64,000 nucleotides of DNA from Verrucomicrobiales bacterium (GCA_030730365.1 JANQVJ010000036.1:1-64000), one strand, 5' to 3'. Shown: positions 39,723-48,937, counted from the first letter of the stretch. Translations and numbers: made by a program. The notes: a model not told the origin generated them from the letters alone.

Positions 39723-40205
39723 TTAATTCCAGAGGTAAGACTTGTATTCAGCGACAACCGCCCCGTCTTCCACAATGGACGCTTTCCATTGCGTGACTTT
39801 ACCGTCCCTAAGATAGGTGTCCGCCGTCACTTCGAATTTCGTTACGTTGCTGTGCTTCGGTTCTGATACCACCACTTCCTGACTGTGTATTTTTAATCCA
39901 GTGCTACCCTGACGATATTCGAAACGCACGGTCGCTGGCGCCTTCGTTTTGGACTTCCAGAAAATCGTGAAATAGTTCCCGTAGAGTTCAGCCAGCTCCG
40001 AGTTCTCGATCGCTCCCTTGACATGACGGCGCTGCTCGAAATCGAGCATGGGATCCTCGGTCTTCACAGAGGAGCCACTCTGCAGGTGATAAGGGTTCAC
40101 CTTCGTGATCGCCACCGGGCCGCTGCCGGTCGTCGTACATCCAGTGAAGAGCGAAAACGCGCCGCAGGCGCTTACTTGGAGGAGTCTCGTAATTCCCGGT
40201 GTCAT
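39723..40205 (-). CDS. YcfL-like (DUF1425) lipoprotein
   Basis: This 160-residue lipoprotein has a signal ending at lipobox LFTGC, then a beta-rich domain resembling YcfL/DUF1425, often paired with LpoB-type proteins. Residues LAELYGNYFTIFWKSKTKAPATVRFEYRQ fit the fibronectin-like strands. The function is unknown and the family call is from overall pattern. It stands alone upstream of the STAS gene on the same strand (134-base gap). Confidence 0.6.
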   Translation of the reverse strand: MTPGITRLLQVSACGAFSLFTGCTTTGSGPVAITKVNPYHLQSGSSVKTEDPMLDFEQRRHVKGAIENSELAELYGNYFTIFWKSKTKAPATVRFEYRQGSTGLKIHSQEVVVSEPKHSNVTKFEVTADTYLRDGKVTQWKASIVEDGAVVAEYKSYLWN

Positions 40206-40362
40206 CCGAATGCGTAGGGGGTTAGCTTTCGTTCGCTTGAAATACTTGTCACGCGGAAAGTGAACAGGTTAGTAAAAAGATAGGCTCGATTTGTCCGGAG
40301 CGAAAACGAAAAGGTGAGTTTTCGCGCCCTTCTTCGAGCGAAACCGTCTTATCCGGCGGGAC

Positions 40363-41211
40363 TCACGGAGTTCGCCCCGCCTTCACTTCGTCCCAGGCCG
40401 CGTCCATTTCCCCGAATGAGGCAGACTCTAGAGTCAGACCCGCCCCGCACAGCACATCCTCGACGGCCTGGAGGCGCTTCACAAACTTCCCATTCGCCGC
40501 GTGGAGCAACACCTCCGCCTCGTGCCCGGCCTTGCGGGCCAGATTGACCACCGCGAAAAGCAAGTCCCCGATCTCCTCCGCCACCTTCTCATCGCAGCCC
40601 GAGGACATCGCCTCGACCACTTCGTCGATTTCTTCCCGCACCTTACCGATCACCGGTGGCAGATCCGGCCAGTCAAAGCCCACCGTCGCAGCCTTGCCCT
40701 GAATCTTTCCCGCCGCCATGAGGGCGGGGAGCCCGTCGTTCGCCTTCTTAATCAGATATTCCGGCACGACCTGGCCCTCTTTGCTCTCCAACCCGTCCAG
40801 GTTCAATGAGCCCTTTTCCGTCGCCTTGATCAGCTCCCACTGCGTCAGGACGGCGTCGGGCGAGTCGGCGGTGGCGTCACCAAAGACGTGCGGGTGCCGC
40901 CGGATCAGCTTTTCACAGATCGCGGTCGCGATGTCGTCGAGATCGAAGCCTCCCTCTGCCGCGCCCGAGGCGATCTCGGCGTGAAAGACGGGCTGCAGGA
41001 GCAAGTCGCCCAGTTCGTCAATGATCTCATCGCGATTACCCCCGCGAATCGCCGCAGCGACTTCGTAGGCCTCTTCGATGAGGTGCTTCACGAGACTCTC
41101 GTGCGTTTGCTCGGCATCCCAGGGACAACCGCCCGGAGCCCTCAGCAAATGCATGATGCGGCGCAGGCGATCGACCGGCGGCAGTTCGGTGGAGGGAATA
41201 TCGTGAGGCAT
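40363..41211 (-). CDS. mazG: Nucleoside triphosphate pyrophosphohydrolase MazG
   Basis: This 282-residue protein hydrolyses (d)NTPs to NMP and PPi. Two MazG domains are visible. The N-terminal one has GGCPWDAEQTHESLVKHLIEEAYEV and DELGDLLLQPVFHAEIA. The C-terminal one has EEIDEVVEA and VAEEIGDLLFAVVNLAR. EExxE and ExxD metal motifs are intact. It is divergent from rsmE. Confidence 0.95.
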   Translation of the reverse strand: MPHDIPSTELPPVDRLRRIMHLLRAPGGCPWDAEQTHESLVKHLIEEAYEVAAAIRGGNRDEIIDELGDLLLQPVFHAEIASGAAEGGFDLDDIATAICEKLIRRHPHVFGDATADSPDAVLTQWELIKATEKGSLNLDGLESKEGQVVPEYLIKKANDGLPALMAAGKIQGKAATVGFDWPDLPPVIGKVREEIDEVVEAMSSGCDEKVAEEIGDLLFAVVNLARKAGHEAEVLLHAANGKFVKRLQAVEDVLCGAGLTLESASFGEMDAAWDEVKAGRTP

Positions 41212-41305
41212 GAGAGCGGGGAATCGAGAGTGGACAAAACGGCGGGGGAAGGTTTACTCCCCTCACGGACACACCGTGCCGACCAAACTCACGCCTTTTT
41301 CCCCC

Positions 41306-42058
41306 ATGGCAAAGCATCGATTTTACCTTCCCGCCCCCGCGTGGAATCTCGAACACCTCGTTCTCACCGGCGAGGAGGCCCATCACTGCCTCGACGTGAT
41401 GCGCTGCCGCGAGGGAGACCGGGTCATCGCCTTCAATGGCGCCGGGGCCGAGGCCGAGGCCGAGATCGTCGCCACCGCAAAAGGGAGCGTTACCCTGCAG
41501 GCAAAACTCGTCAGCGAGACCTCGCGCCCGCCCGCGCGCATCACCCTCGGCCAGGCCGTGCCGAAGGGGAAAAACATGGATCTCATCATTCAAAAAGCCA
41601 CCGAACTGGGCGTTTCGATCATCGTTCCACTGCTCTCCGAGCGAACCATTGTGCAACTCGACGGGGAAGATCTCGGGAAAAAGCAGCAAAAATGGCAACG
41701 CATCGCGATCGAGGCCTGCAAGCAGTGCGGGCAGAACTGGGTCCCCGAAGTGACGAATCCGATGAAAGTCGAGGCCTTTGCCCGCCAGTCCCGCGACCCG
41801 CTCAAGCTCATCGCTGCGATCAGTCCCGAGGCGCAAAATCTGAAAACCATCCTCGCCACCCGCGGGCAAGATGGCGCTCCGCTCGCTGCCGCCGCCAGTC
41901 TCATGATCGGACCCGAAGGCGACTTCACCCCGGCCGAGTTGTCGCAGGCTTTCTCCCACGGTTTCGCCCCGCTCTCTCTCGGCCCCATTATCCTCCGCAG
42001 CGAGACCGCCGCGATCTACGCGCTCAGCATCACCGGGCACGAGCTGATGGGCTCGTGA
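41306..42058 (+). CDS. rsmE: 16S rRNA m3U1498 methyltransferase
   Basis: This 250-residue SPOUT-class methyltransferase acts on U1498 of 16S rRNA. The start at MAKHRFYLPAP was chosen because the N-terminal PUA-like part begins there; an in-frame upstream Met adds unlike residues. Motifs are GEEAHHCLDVMRCREGD, QKATELGVSIIVPLLSERT, IAIEACKQCGQ, the knot MIGPEGDFTPAE and LGPIILRSETAAIYAL. Its stop directly abuts a fragment of another gene. Confidence 0.95.
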   Translation: MAKHRFYLPAPAWNLEHLVLTGEEAHHCLDVMRCREGDRVIAFNGAGAEAEAEIVATAKGSVTLQAKLVSETSRPPARITLGQAVPKGKNMDLIIQKATELGVSIIVPLLSERTIVQLDGEDLGKKQQKWQRIAIEACKQCGQNWVPEVTNPMKVEAFARQSRDPLKLIAAISPEAQNLKTILATRGQDGAPLAAAASLMIGPEGDFTPAELSQAFSHGFAPLSLGPIILRSETAAIYALSITGHELMGS

Positions 42059-42247
42059 AAGACCAGCGGGCTCGGCGTCGTCTTCGCGATCGGCGTCGGG
42101 TCGGGCAAACTCATCGAACCGCATCGCCTCGCCCCCGAACCAAAACAGCTCCACATCGTCCCCGCAGGCTACCATTACAACATCCTCGCCGAAGGCGGCG
42201 ACGACCTCTATCAGGAAATGATCAAGTTCTGCCTCGACCAGAGCTGA
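42059..42247 (+). pseudogene. C-terminal remnant of an alpha/beta hydrolase
   Basis: Immediately after the rsmE stop, an open frame without a start encodes 62 residues: VGSGKLIEPHRLAPEPKQL, then HIVPAGYHYNILAEGG and MIKFCLDQS before a stop. This resembles the end of serine hydrolases (loading of the late strand, the catalytic His region GYHYN, last helix). The catalytic Ser part is missing. A deletion has probably joined it to rsmE. Confidence 0.55.
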
Positions 42248-42280
42248 ACCCTTCAAATCCTTAATCCCTGAACCCCTTCC

Positions 42281-43342
42281 TCACGGCGTCGCGACGACGT
42301 GAAGCAACCGTATCGTCGTCGTTTGCTCAACCGGGACAGGCGTCGCCGAGGCACCTTCAGGACCGGGAAGAGCGAGGGCCAGGGAAATGCGCTGCTCGCT
42401 GAAACGCAGCATCCTGTCGAGCGGATCATAGAGCAGGCGTCCCGTCAGGCCATGACCCTGCACGCCCATCACTCCAGCATCGGGGGCACCTTCCGCCGCT
42501 GCCGGGAGGGGGACGTCGCCGCTGAGATGACCGGCGAACTCAATGTTGAGACACTGATTTTCCTCAAACGTCACCGGACCGGTAAAGCGGTAGGTGATCT
42601 CAAACGTAAGCGAACCGGCCGATCCGACGCTGCGCATCCCCTGCAGCGTCCAGGTGTCGCCGGGGTGAACCGGCTTCGCCGGAAATCCCTGCGGGATCGT
42701 GCCCACGAGTTGCTGCAGCTCGTCTGGCCCAAACTGCGGCAGGCCCGGCAGAGGAGTCTCGGGACCGATGCGGCCGCCCTCTACCGCAGAGGCGACGCGG
42801 AGATCTTCATTGAGCGTAAAATCGACCGAGCGATAGAGCGCTGCCTCAAAATGACGCCCCACGAGGGTGCCGCGGTCTTCGGGCTTGAGCGAATGGTAGG
42901 TGATCGTCCGGCCACCCGATTGCAGCTGCACGTCGAGCCGCTCGGACCGCGCCTTGATCACGATCCCCTTTTTCCCGTCGACCCGCACGCCGGCATCAAG
43001 GCGCGCCTGCTGCTCGACGAAGGCATTTCCCGCCCCGCCGAGCGAGGTCCGCAGCTCTGTACGGGTAACGAAACGATAGGTGTGACCAGGAAGAAACTCG
43101 GGAAGAATCATAATTGCCTTGCTCCCGGGCGGCCTTAACGGGCGCTCCTCCTCTTTGAGAGCCGGCGGAGCTGGAATCGCCGTCGGCACCTGCTCCACCG
43201 GCGCGGCGACGGGGGGACTACCCAGGGAAATCTGTGCCCGACCAGACTCGCAAAAAGCGAAGAGCGTCAGCAGAAAGGCTGAAGTAGGAGTGAGAAGCGG
43301 GGAAATAGAAGGGAAAAAAGGCACACCACGAGGAGAACACAT
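42281..43342 (-). CDS. Secreted protein of unknown function (DUF6263-like)
   Basis: This 353-residue protein has a hydrophobic N-terminus (SAFLLTLFAFCESGRA) acting as a signal, then a Pro/Ala-rich linker and a beta-rich body. GHTYRFVTRTELRT, the FPAKPVHPGDTWTLQG segment and the repeated strands resemble secreted DUF6263-type proteins. No catalytic motif was recognised. The first 15 residues may be non-native and a later start is possible. It converges with the hydrolase remnant. Confidence 0.55.
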   Translation of the reverse strand: MCSPRGVPFFPSISPLLTPTSAFLLTLFAFCESGRAQISLGSPPVAAPVEQVPTAIPAPPALKEEERPLRPPGSKAIMILPEFLPGHTYRFVTRTELRTSLGGAGNAFVEQQARLDAGVRVDGKKGIVIKARSERLDVQLQSGGRTITYHSLKPEDRGTLVGRHFEAALYRSVDFTLNEDLRVASAVEGGRIGPETPLPGLPQFGPDELQQLVGTIPQGFPAKPVHPGDTWTLQGMRSVGSAGSLTFEITYRFTGPVTFEENQCLNIEFAGHLSGDVPLPAAAEGAPDAGVMGVQGHGLTGRLLYDPLDRMLRFSEQRISLALALPGPEGASATPVPVEQTTTIRLLHVVATP

Positions 43343-43623
43343 TCCGGCAGCGGGATCAATGCCGGAAGAAGAAAGACCATCACGCCTGAATGTCCATCCC
43401 CCGGGTCACGTCCGTGACATTCCGTGCTTTCAGCGGGCCAATCCCGCGTCAGCCCTTCGCATCGACGGGAGGGCCAACGTCGCCCGCGCACCCGCGTGGC
43501 CGCTCGGGCCGGGCTCCCCTACCTCCCCCGATGTCGGGAGCGCGCGGTATTTTGAGCAAATCACCGACCTCCCGCTCTCACATTTCCCTTTCCCATTCCC
43601 TGACGCGCCGCCATCTTCTCCCC

Positions 43624-43863
43624 ATGTCCGAACCAAAGATCGCCGCCACCACGCCCTGCAAAGTCGTCCTCGAAGCCGGGAAAACGTATTACTATTGCAC
43701 CTGCGGCCATTCCGCCAACCAGCCCTGGTGCGACGGCTCGCACAAGGGGACAGGCTTCGCCCCGAAACCCTTCACCGCCGAGAAAGACGGGAATGCTTTC
43801 CTCTGCCAGTGCAAGCACTCGGGGAACGCGCCCTTTTGTGACGGATCCCACTCCTCGCTCTAA
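43624..43863 (+). CDS. Double-CDGSH iron-sulfur protein
   Basis: This 79-residue protein has two CDGSH zinc-finger-like motifs, YCTCGHSANQPWCDGSH and CQCKHSGNAPFCDGSH. Each coordinates a [2Fe-2S] cluster by three Cys and one His (all present). The start at MSEPKIAATT was chosen because upstream in-frame sequence is low-complexity. Small bacterial CDGSH proteins have roles in redox or Fe-S transfer. It is convergent with the NtrC-type regulator gene. Confidence 0.92.
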   Translation: MSEPKIAATTPCKVVLEAGKTYYYCTCGHSANQPWCDGSHKGTGFAPKPFTAEKDGNAFLCQCKHSGNAPFCDGSHSSL

Positions 43864-43875
43864 GCGCCGCCTCGC

Positions 43876-45282
43876 CTAAGCCTTTTTCGGCTTCGTCACG
43901 AGGTGCCCGAGCATCTCGTCGACCGAGAGGTGAAGAAGCCGGGCAGCCTTCTCGGCACTACCGGTATCGCGCTGAGCCGTCTCGACGAGCAGCCGCATCG
44001 CCAGCTCGACCGGCGATTCTCCTGAAATCTGCGCGGCCCGCAAAAATCGTTCCGCCGAACGCTCCAGCACAGTACGCTCGTTATCGCTCCCGCCGCTTTG
44101 ATCAAAGGGCAAATCTCCGGGCAGGAGAACATTCCCCGTGGCCAGCACGCAGGCCCGCTGAACCAGATTTTCGAGCTCGCGGACATTGCCGGGCCAGTGA
44201 TAGCCCTCGAGCATCTCGACGGCTTCTTTGGAAAACTGCATCGCCCGGTTTTTCCCCATCTCGGTACGCTTTTGCAGGAAATACTCGGCGAGCAGCCGCA
44301 CATCCTCGACCCGTCGCCGGAGCGGCGGGATGTGAATGCGCACGACATTAAGACGGTAAAAAAGATCTTCGCGGAAGAGGTTGTTCTCCACCTCCTCCTC
44401 AAGGCGCTTGTTGGTCGCGGCGAGGATGCGGACATCACTGTGGAGGGTCTGATTGCCCCCGACACGCGAAAACTCGCCGCTCTGGAGCACGCGTAGCAGC
44501 TTGCTCTGCACCTCGAGCGGCATGTCCCCGATCTCGTCGAGGAAAAGAGTGCCTCCATCGCACTGCTCGAAACGTCCCACCCGCTGATTCACCGCCCCGG
44601 TGAAAGCGCCCTTCTCATGACCGAAGAGTTCGCTCTCAAGAAGATTGCTCGGGATCGCGGCGCAGTTGATCGCGACATACTCAGCCTTGGCCCTGCGGGA
44701 AAATTTGTGGATCGCATTCGAGACGACCTCTTTGCCGACCCCGCTCTCGCCCGTGATGAGCACCGGAGCGTCGGCACGGGCGACGCGGCCGATCAGTTTG
44801 TAGACATCCTGCATCGCAGGGGAGCGCCCGATGATGAGATCGTCGGTCGGCTGTGGCGGAATGATAGGTTCGGACTTCGATCTGTCCTCTGCCGCCCGCA
44901 TCTGTTCCGCGGCCTGGAGGGCACGCTCCGCGACCTGGCGGAGCTCGAAATTGACCGATTCCCGGCGCAGCACGTCGAAGGCCCCCAGTCGCATCGACTC
45001 GATCACCGCATTGGTCGAGTGAACGAGCCCGTTGAGAATCACCATCGCATTCGGATTCGACATGCGGATGCGCTTGAGCAACTCCACCCCGTCGAAAGGA
45101 CGGAGGTGGAATTCCGCAATAAGGAGATCGGCACGGCGATCCGTGAAAAGCTTCAGCGCCTCATCCGAGGAACGAGTCGTTAGAACTTCCACCGTGTCTG
45201 CCTCCAAATGCTTGGACGCCCATTCGAGGAAATCCGGGTCGTTATCCGCGATAACGACCGTTTGTTTTTGGGTATCTTCCAT
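43876..45282 (-). CDS. NtrC-family sigma-54 activator with atypical receiver
   Basis: This is a 468-residue protein from MEDTQKQ (an upstream in-frame Met adds 27 poor residues). The receiver-like domain (1-120) has the acidic pair DNDPD, but the expected phospho-Asp is Glu in [13 protein letters not shown], and the late Lys seems to be Arg (DVLRRES). The AAA+ domain is complete: GESGVGKE, the sigma-54 loop [19 protein letters not shown] and the arginine-finger region [11 protein letters not shown]. The C-terminal helix-turn-helix is weak ([19 protein letters not shown]). It could drive the sigma-54 promoters found in this window (inference). Confidence 0.88.
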   Translation of the reverse strand: MEDTQKQTVVIADNDPDFLEWASKHLEADTVEVLTTRSSDEALKLFTDRRADLLIAEFHLRPFDGVELLKRIRMSNPNAMVILNGLVHSTNAVIESMRLGAFDVLRRESVNFELRQVAERALQAAEQMRAAEDRSKSEPIIPPQPTDDLIIGRSPAMQDVYKLIGRVARADAPVLITGESGVGKEVVSNAIHKFSRRAKAEYVAINCAAIPSNLLESELFGHEKGAFTGAVNQRVGRFEQCDGGTLFLDEIGDMPLEVQSKLLRVLQSGEFSRVGGNQTLHSDVRILAATNKRLEEEVENNLFREDLFYRLNVVRIHIPPLRRRVEDVRLLAEYFLQKRTEMGKNRAMQFSKEAVEMLEGYHWPGNVRELENLVQRACVLATGNVLLPGDLPFDQSGGSDNERTVLERSAERFLRAAQISGESPVELAMRLLVETAQRDTGSAEKAARLLHLSVDEMLGHLVTKPKKA

Positions 45283-45385
45283 ATAGGGTTGAACCTTAGT
45301 GCGCAAAGGCTGGACACTGGCCTTGTCTACGCCGCGGGGGGCTGGATAATAGCACAATCCCATATTTTTTCTGAGATTTTAGCAA

Positions 45386-46702
45386 ATGAAATACCTCGAA
45401 ATTCCTTCGGATCTCTTTATCAAAAACCGGGAGCGCCTCTCCCTATCCCTTCCCGACTCCACCCTCGCCGTCCTCCACTCGGCCGACATCCCGTGGCGCA
45501 GCGCCGACGGGTCCATGCCCTTTATCCAGAATTCCGACCTCTTTTACCTCACCGGGATCGATCAGGAAGAGACCATCCTCCTCCTCTGCCCCGGGCATCC
45601 CGACCCCGAACTGCGCGAGGTCCTCTTCGTCCGCGAGACCTCCGAACTCATCGCGATCTGGGAAGGGCACAAGGTCACTCTCGAGGAAGCCACGAAGCTA
45701 TCAGGCATCCGCAGCGTCAAATGGACAAGCGAGTTCGACGCCGTCTTCCGCCGCATGACCCGCGTCGCCGACACGATCTTTCTCAATCACAACGAGCACG
45801 CCCGCACCGGAGCGCCGGTCAACTTCACTCTCGACGACCGATTCAGACGTCTTTGTCAGGATAAGTACCCGACACATCGCTACGCCCGGCTCGCACCGCT
45901 CCTTCATCGCCTCCGCATCGAAAAGTCACCGCACGAGATCGCCCTGACACAAACCGCCTGCGACATCACCGCAAAGGGATTCGAGCGGATTCTTGGTTTT
46001 GTCAGGCCCGGTGTCCTCGAATACGAGATCGAGGCCGAACTGCTCCACGAATTTGTTCGCCACGGCTCGCGCGGCTTCGCCTACCAGCCCATCATCGCCT
46101 CGGGCGGCAACGCGAACATCCTCCACTACATCACGAACGATCAAGTCTGTCAGGATGGCGACCTCATCCTCCTCGACGTCGCCGCCGAGTATGCGAACTA
46201 CAACGCCGACCTCACCCGCACCATCCCCGTGAACGGGAAGTACACCCCGCGGCAGCGCGCCGTCTACGAGGCCGTCCTCCGTATCCTGCGGCTCTGCATC
46301 GACGAACTCATCGTGCCCGGCAAACACATGAAAAAAGAGTTCCATCCCGAGATGGCCCGTGCCCTCGAGGAGGAACTCATCGCCCTCGGGCTCATCGATG
46401 CCGGGGTCGTCGCGACCGAGCGCGCTCAGGACGATCTCCCCGAGGAGAAACGCGCCTACCGCAAGTACATGATGCACGGCGTCTCTCACAGCCTCGGGCT
46501 CGACGTCCACGACGTCACCCCGACCGAGGCCGTCTTTGTCGAGGACATGATCGTCACCGTCGAGCCCGGCATCTACCTGCCCGAAGAAGGCTTCGGCATC
46601 CGCCTCGAAAACGATATCGTCGTGAAAAAGAACGGCAACATCGATCTCATGGCCTCCATCCCGATCGAGCCGGATGAGATTGAAGCGCTCATGAACCGCT
46701 AA
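45386..46702 (+). CDS. pepP: Xaa-Pro aminopeptidase (aminopeptidase P, M24B)
   Basis: This 438-residue metallopeptidase removes N-terminal residues before proline. The N-terminal creatinase-like domain (NSDLFYLTGIDQEETILLL) precedes the pita-bread domain. Metal ligands are in LLDVAAEYANYNADLTRTIP (two Asp), MHGVSHSLGLDVHDV (His), VTVEPGIYLP (Glu) and FGIRLENDIV (Glu). It is divergent from the NtrC-type gene and followed by an enolase-superfamily gene after 23 bases, possibly one transcript. Confidence 0.93.
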   Translation: MKYLEIPSDLFIKNRERLSLSLPDSTLAVLHSADIPWRSADGSMPFIQNSDLFYLTGIDQEETILLLCPGHPDPELREVLFVRETSELIAIWEGHKVTLEEATKLSGIRSVKWTSEFDAVFRRMTRVADTIFLNHNEHARTGAPVNFTLDDRFRRLCQDKYPTHRYARLAPLLHRLRIEKSPHEIALTQTACDITAKGFERILGFVRPGVLEYEIEAELLHEFVRHGSRGFAYQPIIASGGNANILHYITNDQVCQDGDLILLDVAAEYANYNADLTRTIPVNGKYTPRQRAVYEAVLRILRLCIDELIVPGKHMKKEFHPEMARALEEELIALGLIDAGVVATERAQDDLPEEKRAYRKYMMHGVSHSLGLDVHDVTPTEAVFVEDMIVTVEPGIYLPEEGFGIRLENDIVVKKNGNIDLMASIPIEPDEIEALMNR

Positions 46703-46725
46703 CCCTGACAAACTCGCAATTTCTT

Positions 46726-48123
46726 ATGTCCGCCTCCACCAAAAACGCCTCCATCCGCGAAGTCGCCCTCTACTATCTTCCCGTCGAAATGCGGATGCCG
46801 CTCAAGTTTGGCAATCAGATCGTCGAATCCGTCACCTGCGCCCGCGCCCGCATCGTCGTCGAGGGCACCGATGGCAAAACCGCAGTCGGCTGGGGCGAGA
46901 CCCCCCTCGCCGTCGCCTGGGTCTGGCCCTCGTCGCTCACCTACGAAGAGCGCCACACCGCGATGAAGGACTTCACCCTCCTCATTGCGAAAACGCTCAA
47001 CGAATGGCGCGAGACCGGGCATCCCCTCGAGCTCGGCTTCGACTTCATCGAGCACCGTCTCCACGCCTTGCAGGATAAATTCAATTCTACCCGCCCGGCC
47101 CAATCCGCCCTGCCTCACCTCGCCGCGCTCGTCTGCTTTTCGCTCTTCGACATCGCCGTCCACGATGCCTACGGGCAGCTCCACGAGTGCCGCACCTACG
47201 ACACCTACCACGCCGACTTTATGTCCCGCGACCTCGGCGACTTCATTGAGCCGCTCGAGGGAATTGCTTCGTTCAAAGGCAAATACCCGTCCGATTTTCT
47301 CATCGCCAAGCCGCAGCTCCAACTCCCCGTCTGGCACCTCGTCGGAGGACTCGATCCGCTCGACGACGGCGAACTCACCGGCAGTGAGCCGCAAGATGGT
47401 TACCCCACTACCCTCATCGACTGGATCACCCGAGACGAACTCGATTGTCTGAAGGTGAAACTGCGCGGCAACGACGCTGCCTGGGACTACGATAGACTTG
47501 CTAAGATCGGCCGCATATCACGTGAAATGAATGTGACCTGGCTCACGACCGACTTCAACTGTACCGTGACCGATCCCGCTTACGTGAATGACATCCTCGA
47601 CCGACTGAAACTCGAAGACCCCGTCACCTATCAGAAGATCCTCTACGTCGAGCAACCCTTCCCCTACGACCTCGAAGCGAACCGCATCGACGTGCGCAGC
47701 GTCAGCGCGCGCAAGCCGCTCTTCATGGATGAAAGCGCGCACGATTGGCGCTTTGTCAGGCTTGGCAGAGAGCTCGGCTGGACCGGGGTCGCGCTTAAGA
47801 CCTGCAAGACCCAGACCGGAGCTCTTCTCAGCCTTTGCTGGGCCAAGGCCCACGGCATGACCCTGATGGTGCAGGACCTCACCAACCCCATGCTCGCCCA
47901 GATTCCGCACTTCCTCCTCGCCGCCCACGCCGGCACGATCATGGGAGTCGAGTCCAACGGGATGCAGTTTTACCCCGAAGCCAGCACCCCGGACCGGCTC
48001 GTCCATCCCGGCCTTTACCGGAGGAAAGGAGGGATCCTCGACGGCTCGACCCTCTCCGGTCACGGTTTCGGGTATCGGGTCGAGGAGGTCGGGAGAGAGT
48101 TGCCGGAGGCGGTATCCTGTTAG
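46726..48123 (+). CDS. Enolase-superfamily (mandelate racemase/muconate lactonising type) protein
   Basis: This 465-residue enzyme has an N-terminal capping domain and a barrel with the catalytic set visible: LKVKLRG (KxK base), TTDFN (Asp ligand), YVEQPFP (Glu ligand), LFMDESAHD (third ligand pair) and GVALKTCKTQTG (second Lys). It is longer than usual (360-400) because of an insertion around residues 85-210. It probably racemises, epimerises or dehydrates an acid sugar or dipeptide; the substrate is unknown. Confidence 0.85.
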   Translation: MSASTKNASIREVALYYLPVEMRMPLKFGNQIVESVTCARARIVVEGTDGKTAVGWGETPLAVAWVWPSSLTYEERHTAMKDFTLLIAKTLNEWRETGHPLELGFDFIEHRLHALQDKFNSTRPAQSALPHLAALVCFSLFDIAVHDAYGQLHECRTYDTYHADFMSRDLGDFIEPLEGIASFKGKYPSDFLIAKPQLQLPVWHLVGGLDPLDDGELTGSEPQDGYPTTLIDWITRDELDCLKVKLRGNDAAWDYDRLAKIGRISREMNVTWLTTDFNCTVTDPAYVNDILDRLKLEDPVTYQKILYVEQPFPYDLEANRIDVRSVSARKPLFMDESAHDWRFVRLGRELGWTGVALKTCKTQTGALLSLCWAKAHGMTLMVQDLTNPMLAQIPHFLLAAHAGTIMGVESNGMQFYPEASTPDRLVHPGLYRRKGGILDGSTLSGHGFGYRVEEVGRELPEAVSC

Positions 48124-48434
48124 GGTGGCTTCCAGAGAGAATCGCATCCTAGACGAGAGGCGGATAAGCCGTTCCAAAGAACATCGTATCTGCCCTCCAT
48201 CGATCGCCCCTTTGTTGTTCCGGAATACCTCATGATCATTTGATTGGAATCCTGGTTCGCTGGTGATTCATGGAGTGGATCTCGTAACGAAAAATGCTGC
48301 CGACTTCGCTGCGTCAGGAGTAAACAAGATCAATCCCTGGATCTGAATTCTTCGCGAATTTGGGTAGGACCGCGCATCTAGTCCAAAAAATCGGAGTCAC
48401 AAAAAATCCAAAAATTCATCCTATTCCCCCGGCT

Positions 48435-48450
48435 TGGTATTACTTTTGCT
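48435..48450 (+). promoter_or_regulatory. Sigma-54 promoter motif of the guanidine/urea operon
   Basis: TGGTAT-TACTT-TTGCT has GG and GC separated by exactly 10 bases and a full -12 TTGCT. The -24 part deviates at two positions from TGGCAC. The start point would be near 48461, leaving only about 9 bases before the ATG at 48470, so the message would be almost leaderless. Confidence 0.5.
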
Positions 48451-48465
48451 AAGAAAGTTAATACC
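48436..48465. promoter_or_regulatory. NikR-geometry operator GTATTA-N16-TAATAC
   Basis: GGTATTA (48436-48442) and TAATACC (48459-48465) form a perfect inverted repeat. The inner hexamers are 16 bases apart, the same architecture as the E. coli NikR operator GTATGA-N16-TCATAC. It ends 4 bases before the NikR-like start codon and covers the sigma-54 motif, so autorepression is likely. Confidence 0.7.
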
Positions 48466-48469
48466 TAGT

Positions 48470-48937
48470 ATGTCCGAATCCGACCCCATCAAGAGCGAAG
48501 GCGTAAAGCGCATCAGCGTTTCTTTGCCTCCCGCGGTCTTTAACGAGCTCGACCGGCTCGTCGTGACGCGGGGATTCGAGAATCGTTCGCAGGCGATCTC
48601 GGAGATGATCCACCAGAGTCTCACCGAACATTATCAGGACCAGGGGGACAGGCTCATGGCGGGGACGATTACCCTCTTTTACGACGAATCGAAGCCCGGT
48701 CTGCTCCAGGCGCTCGCGGAAATCCAGCGGGCCCACATCGACGAGGTCATCAGCTCACAGCACGTGCTCCTCGAGGACGATCACACCATGCAGGTCATCC
48801 TCGTACAGGGGCCCGCGACGCGGCTAAAGCTCATCGCGGACGAACTGATCACCTGCAAAGGCGTGCGCTCGGGGAAACTCACGATCTCGTCAGCGATCCT
48901 TCCGCCCATCCACGGACGCGATTTTAAAGACTCATGA
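48470..48937 (+). CDS. NikR-like ribbon-helix-helix regulator without the nickel site
   Basis: This 155-residue protein has an N-terminal ribbon-helix-helix ([19 protein letters not shown], then [13 protein letters not shown]) and a C-terminal ACT-like domain as in NikR. ISSQH matches the STQH of E. coli NikR (His76). The following strand that carries HxH and Cys (His87, His89, Cys95) is about 11 residues shorter here and has neither, while [24 protein letters not shown] aligns well again. High-affinity nickel binding is therefore unlikely. Start ATG 48470 was chosen; a TTG further upstream lies inside the operator. Its stop overlaps the next gene's start (ATGA), coupling it to nitrogen genes. 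It may sense guanidine, urea or another small ligand. Confidence 0.85.
   Translation: MSESDPIKSEGVKRISVSLPPAVFNELDRLVVTRGFENRSQAISEMIHQSLTEHYQDQGDRLMAGTITLFYDESKPGLLQALAEIQRAHIDEVISSQHVLLEDDHTMQVILVQGPATRLKLIADELITCKGVRSGKLTISSAILPPIHGRDFKDS

Larger units (their letters stand above)
48124..48469. other. 346-base intergenic region upstream of the NikR-like gene
   Basis: Apart from the sigma-54 motif and operator at its right end I found no gene, terminator or repeat. I looked for guanidine riboswitch features (ykkC-I core, paired ACGR loops) and saw none convincing. Upstream activator sites, if present, should lie here. Confidence 0.5.

Noticed and set aside
40888-42264. 458-residue plus-strand frame over mazG and rsmE
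   Set aside because: It is antisense to mazG and out of frame with rsmE, with an Arg/Pro-rich composition typical of shadow frames.
48124-48469. Guanidine riboswitch upstream of the guanidine/urea operon
   Set aside because: I looked for the conserved core of type I and for paired ACGR loops of type II and found neither in a convincing structure.
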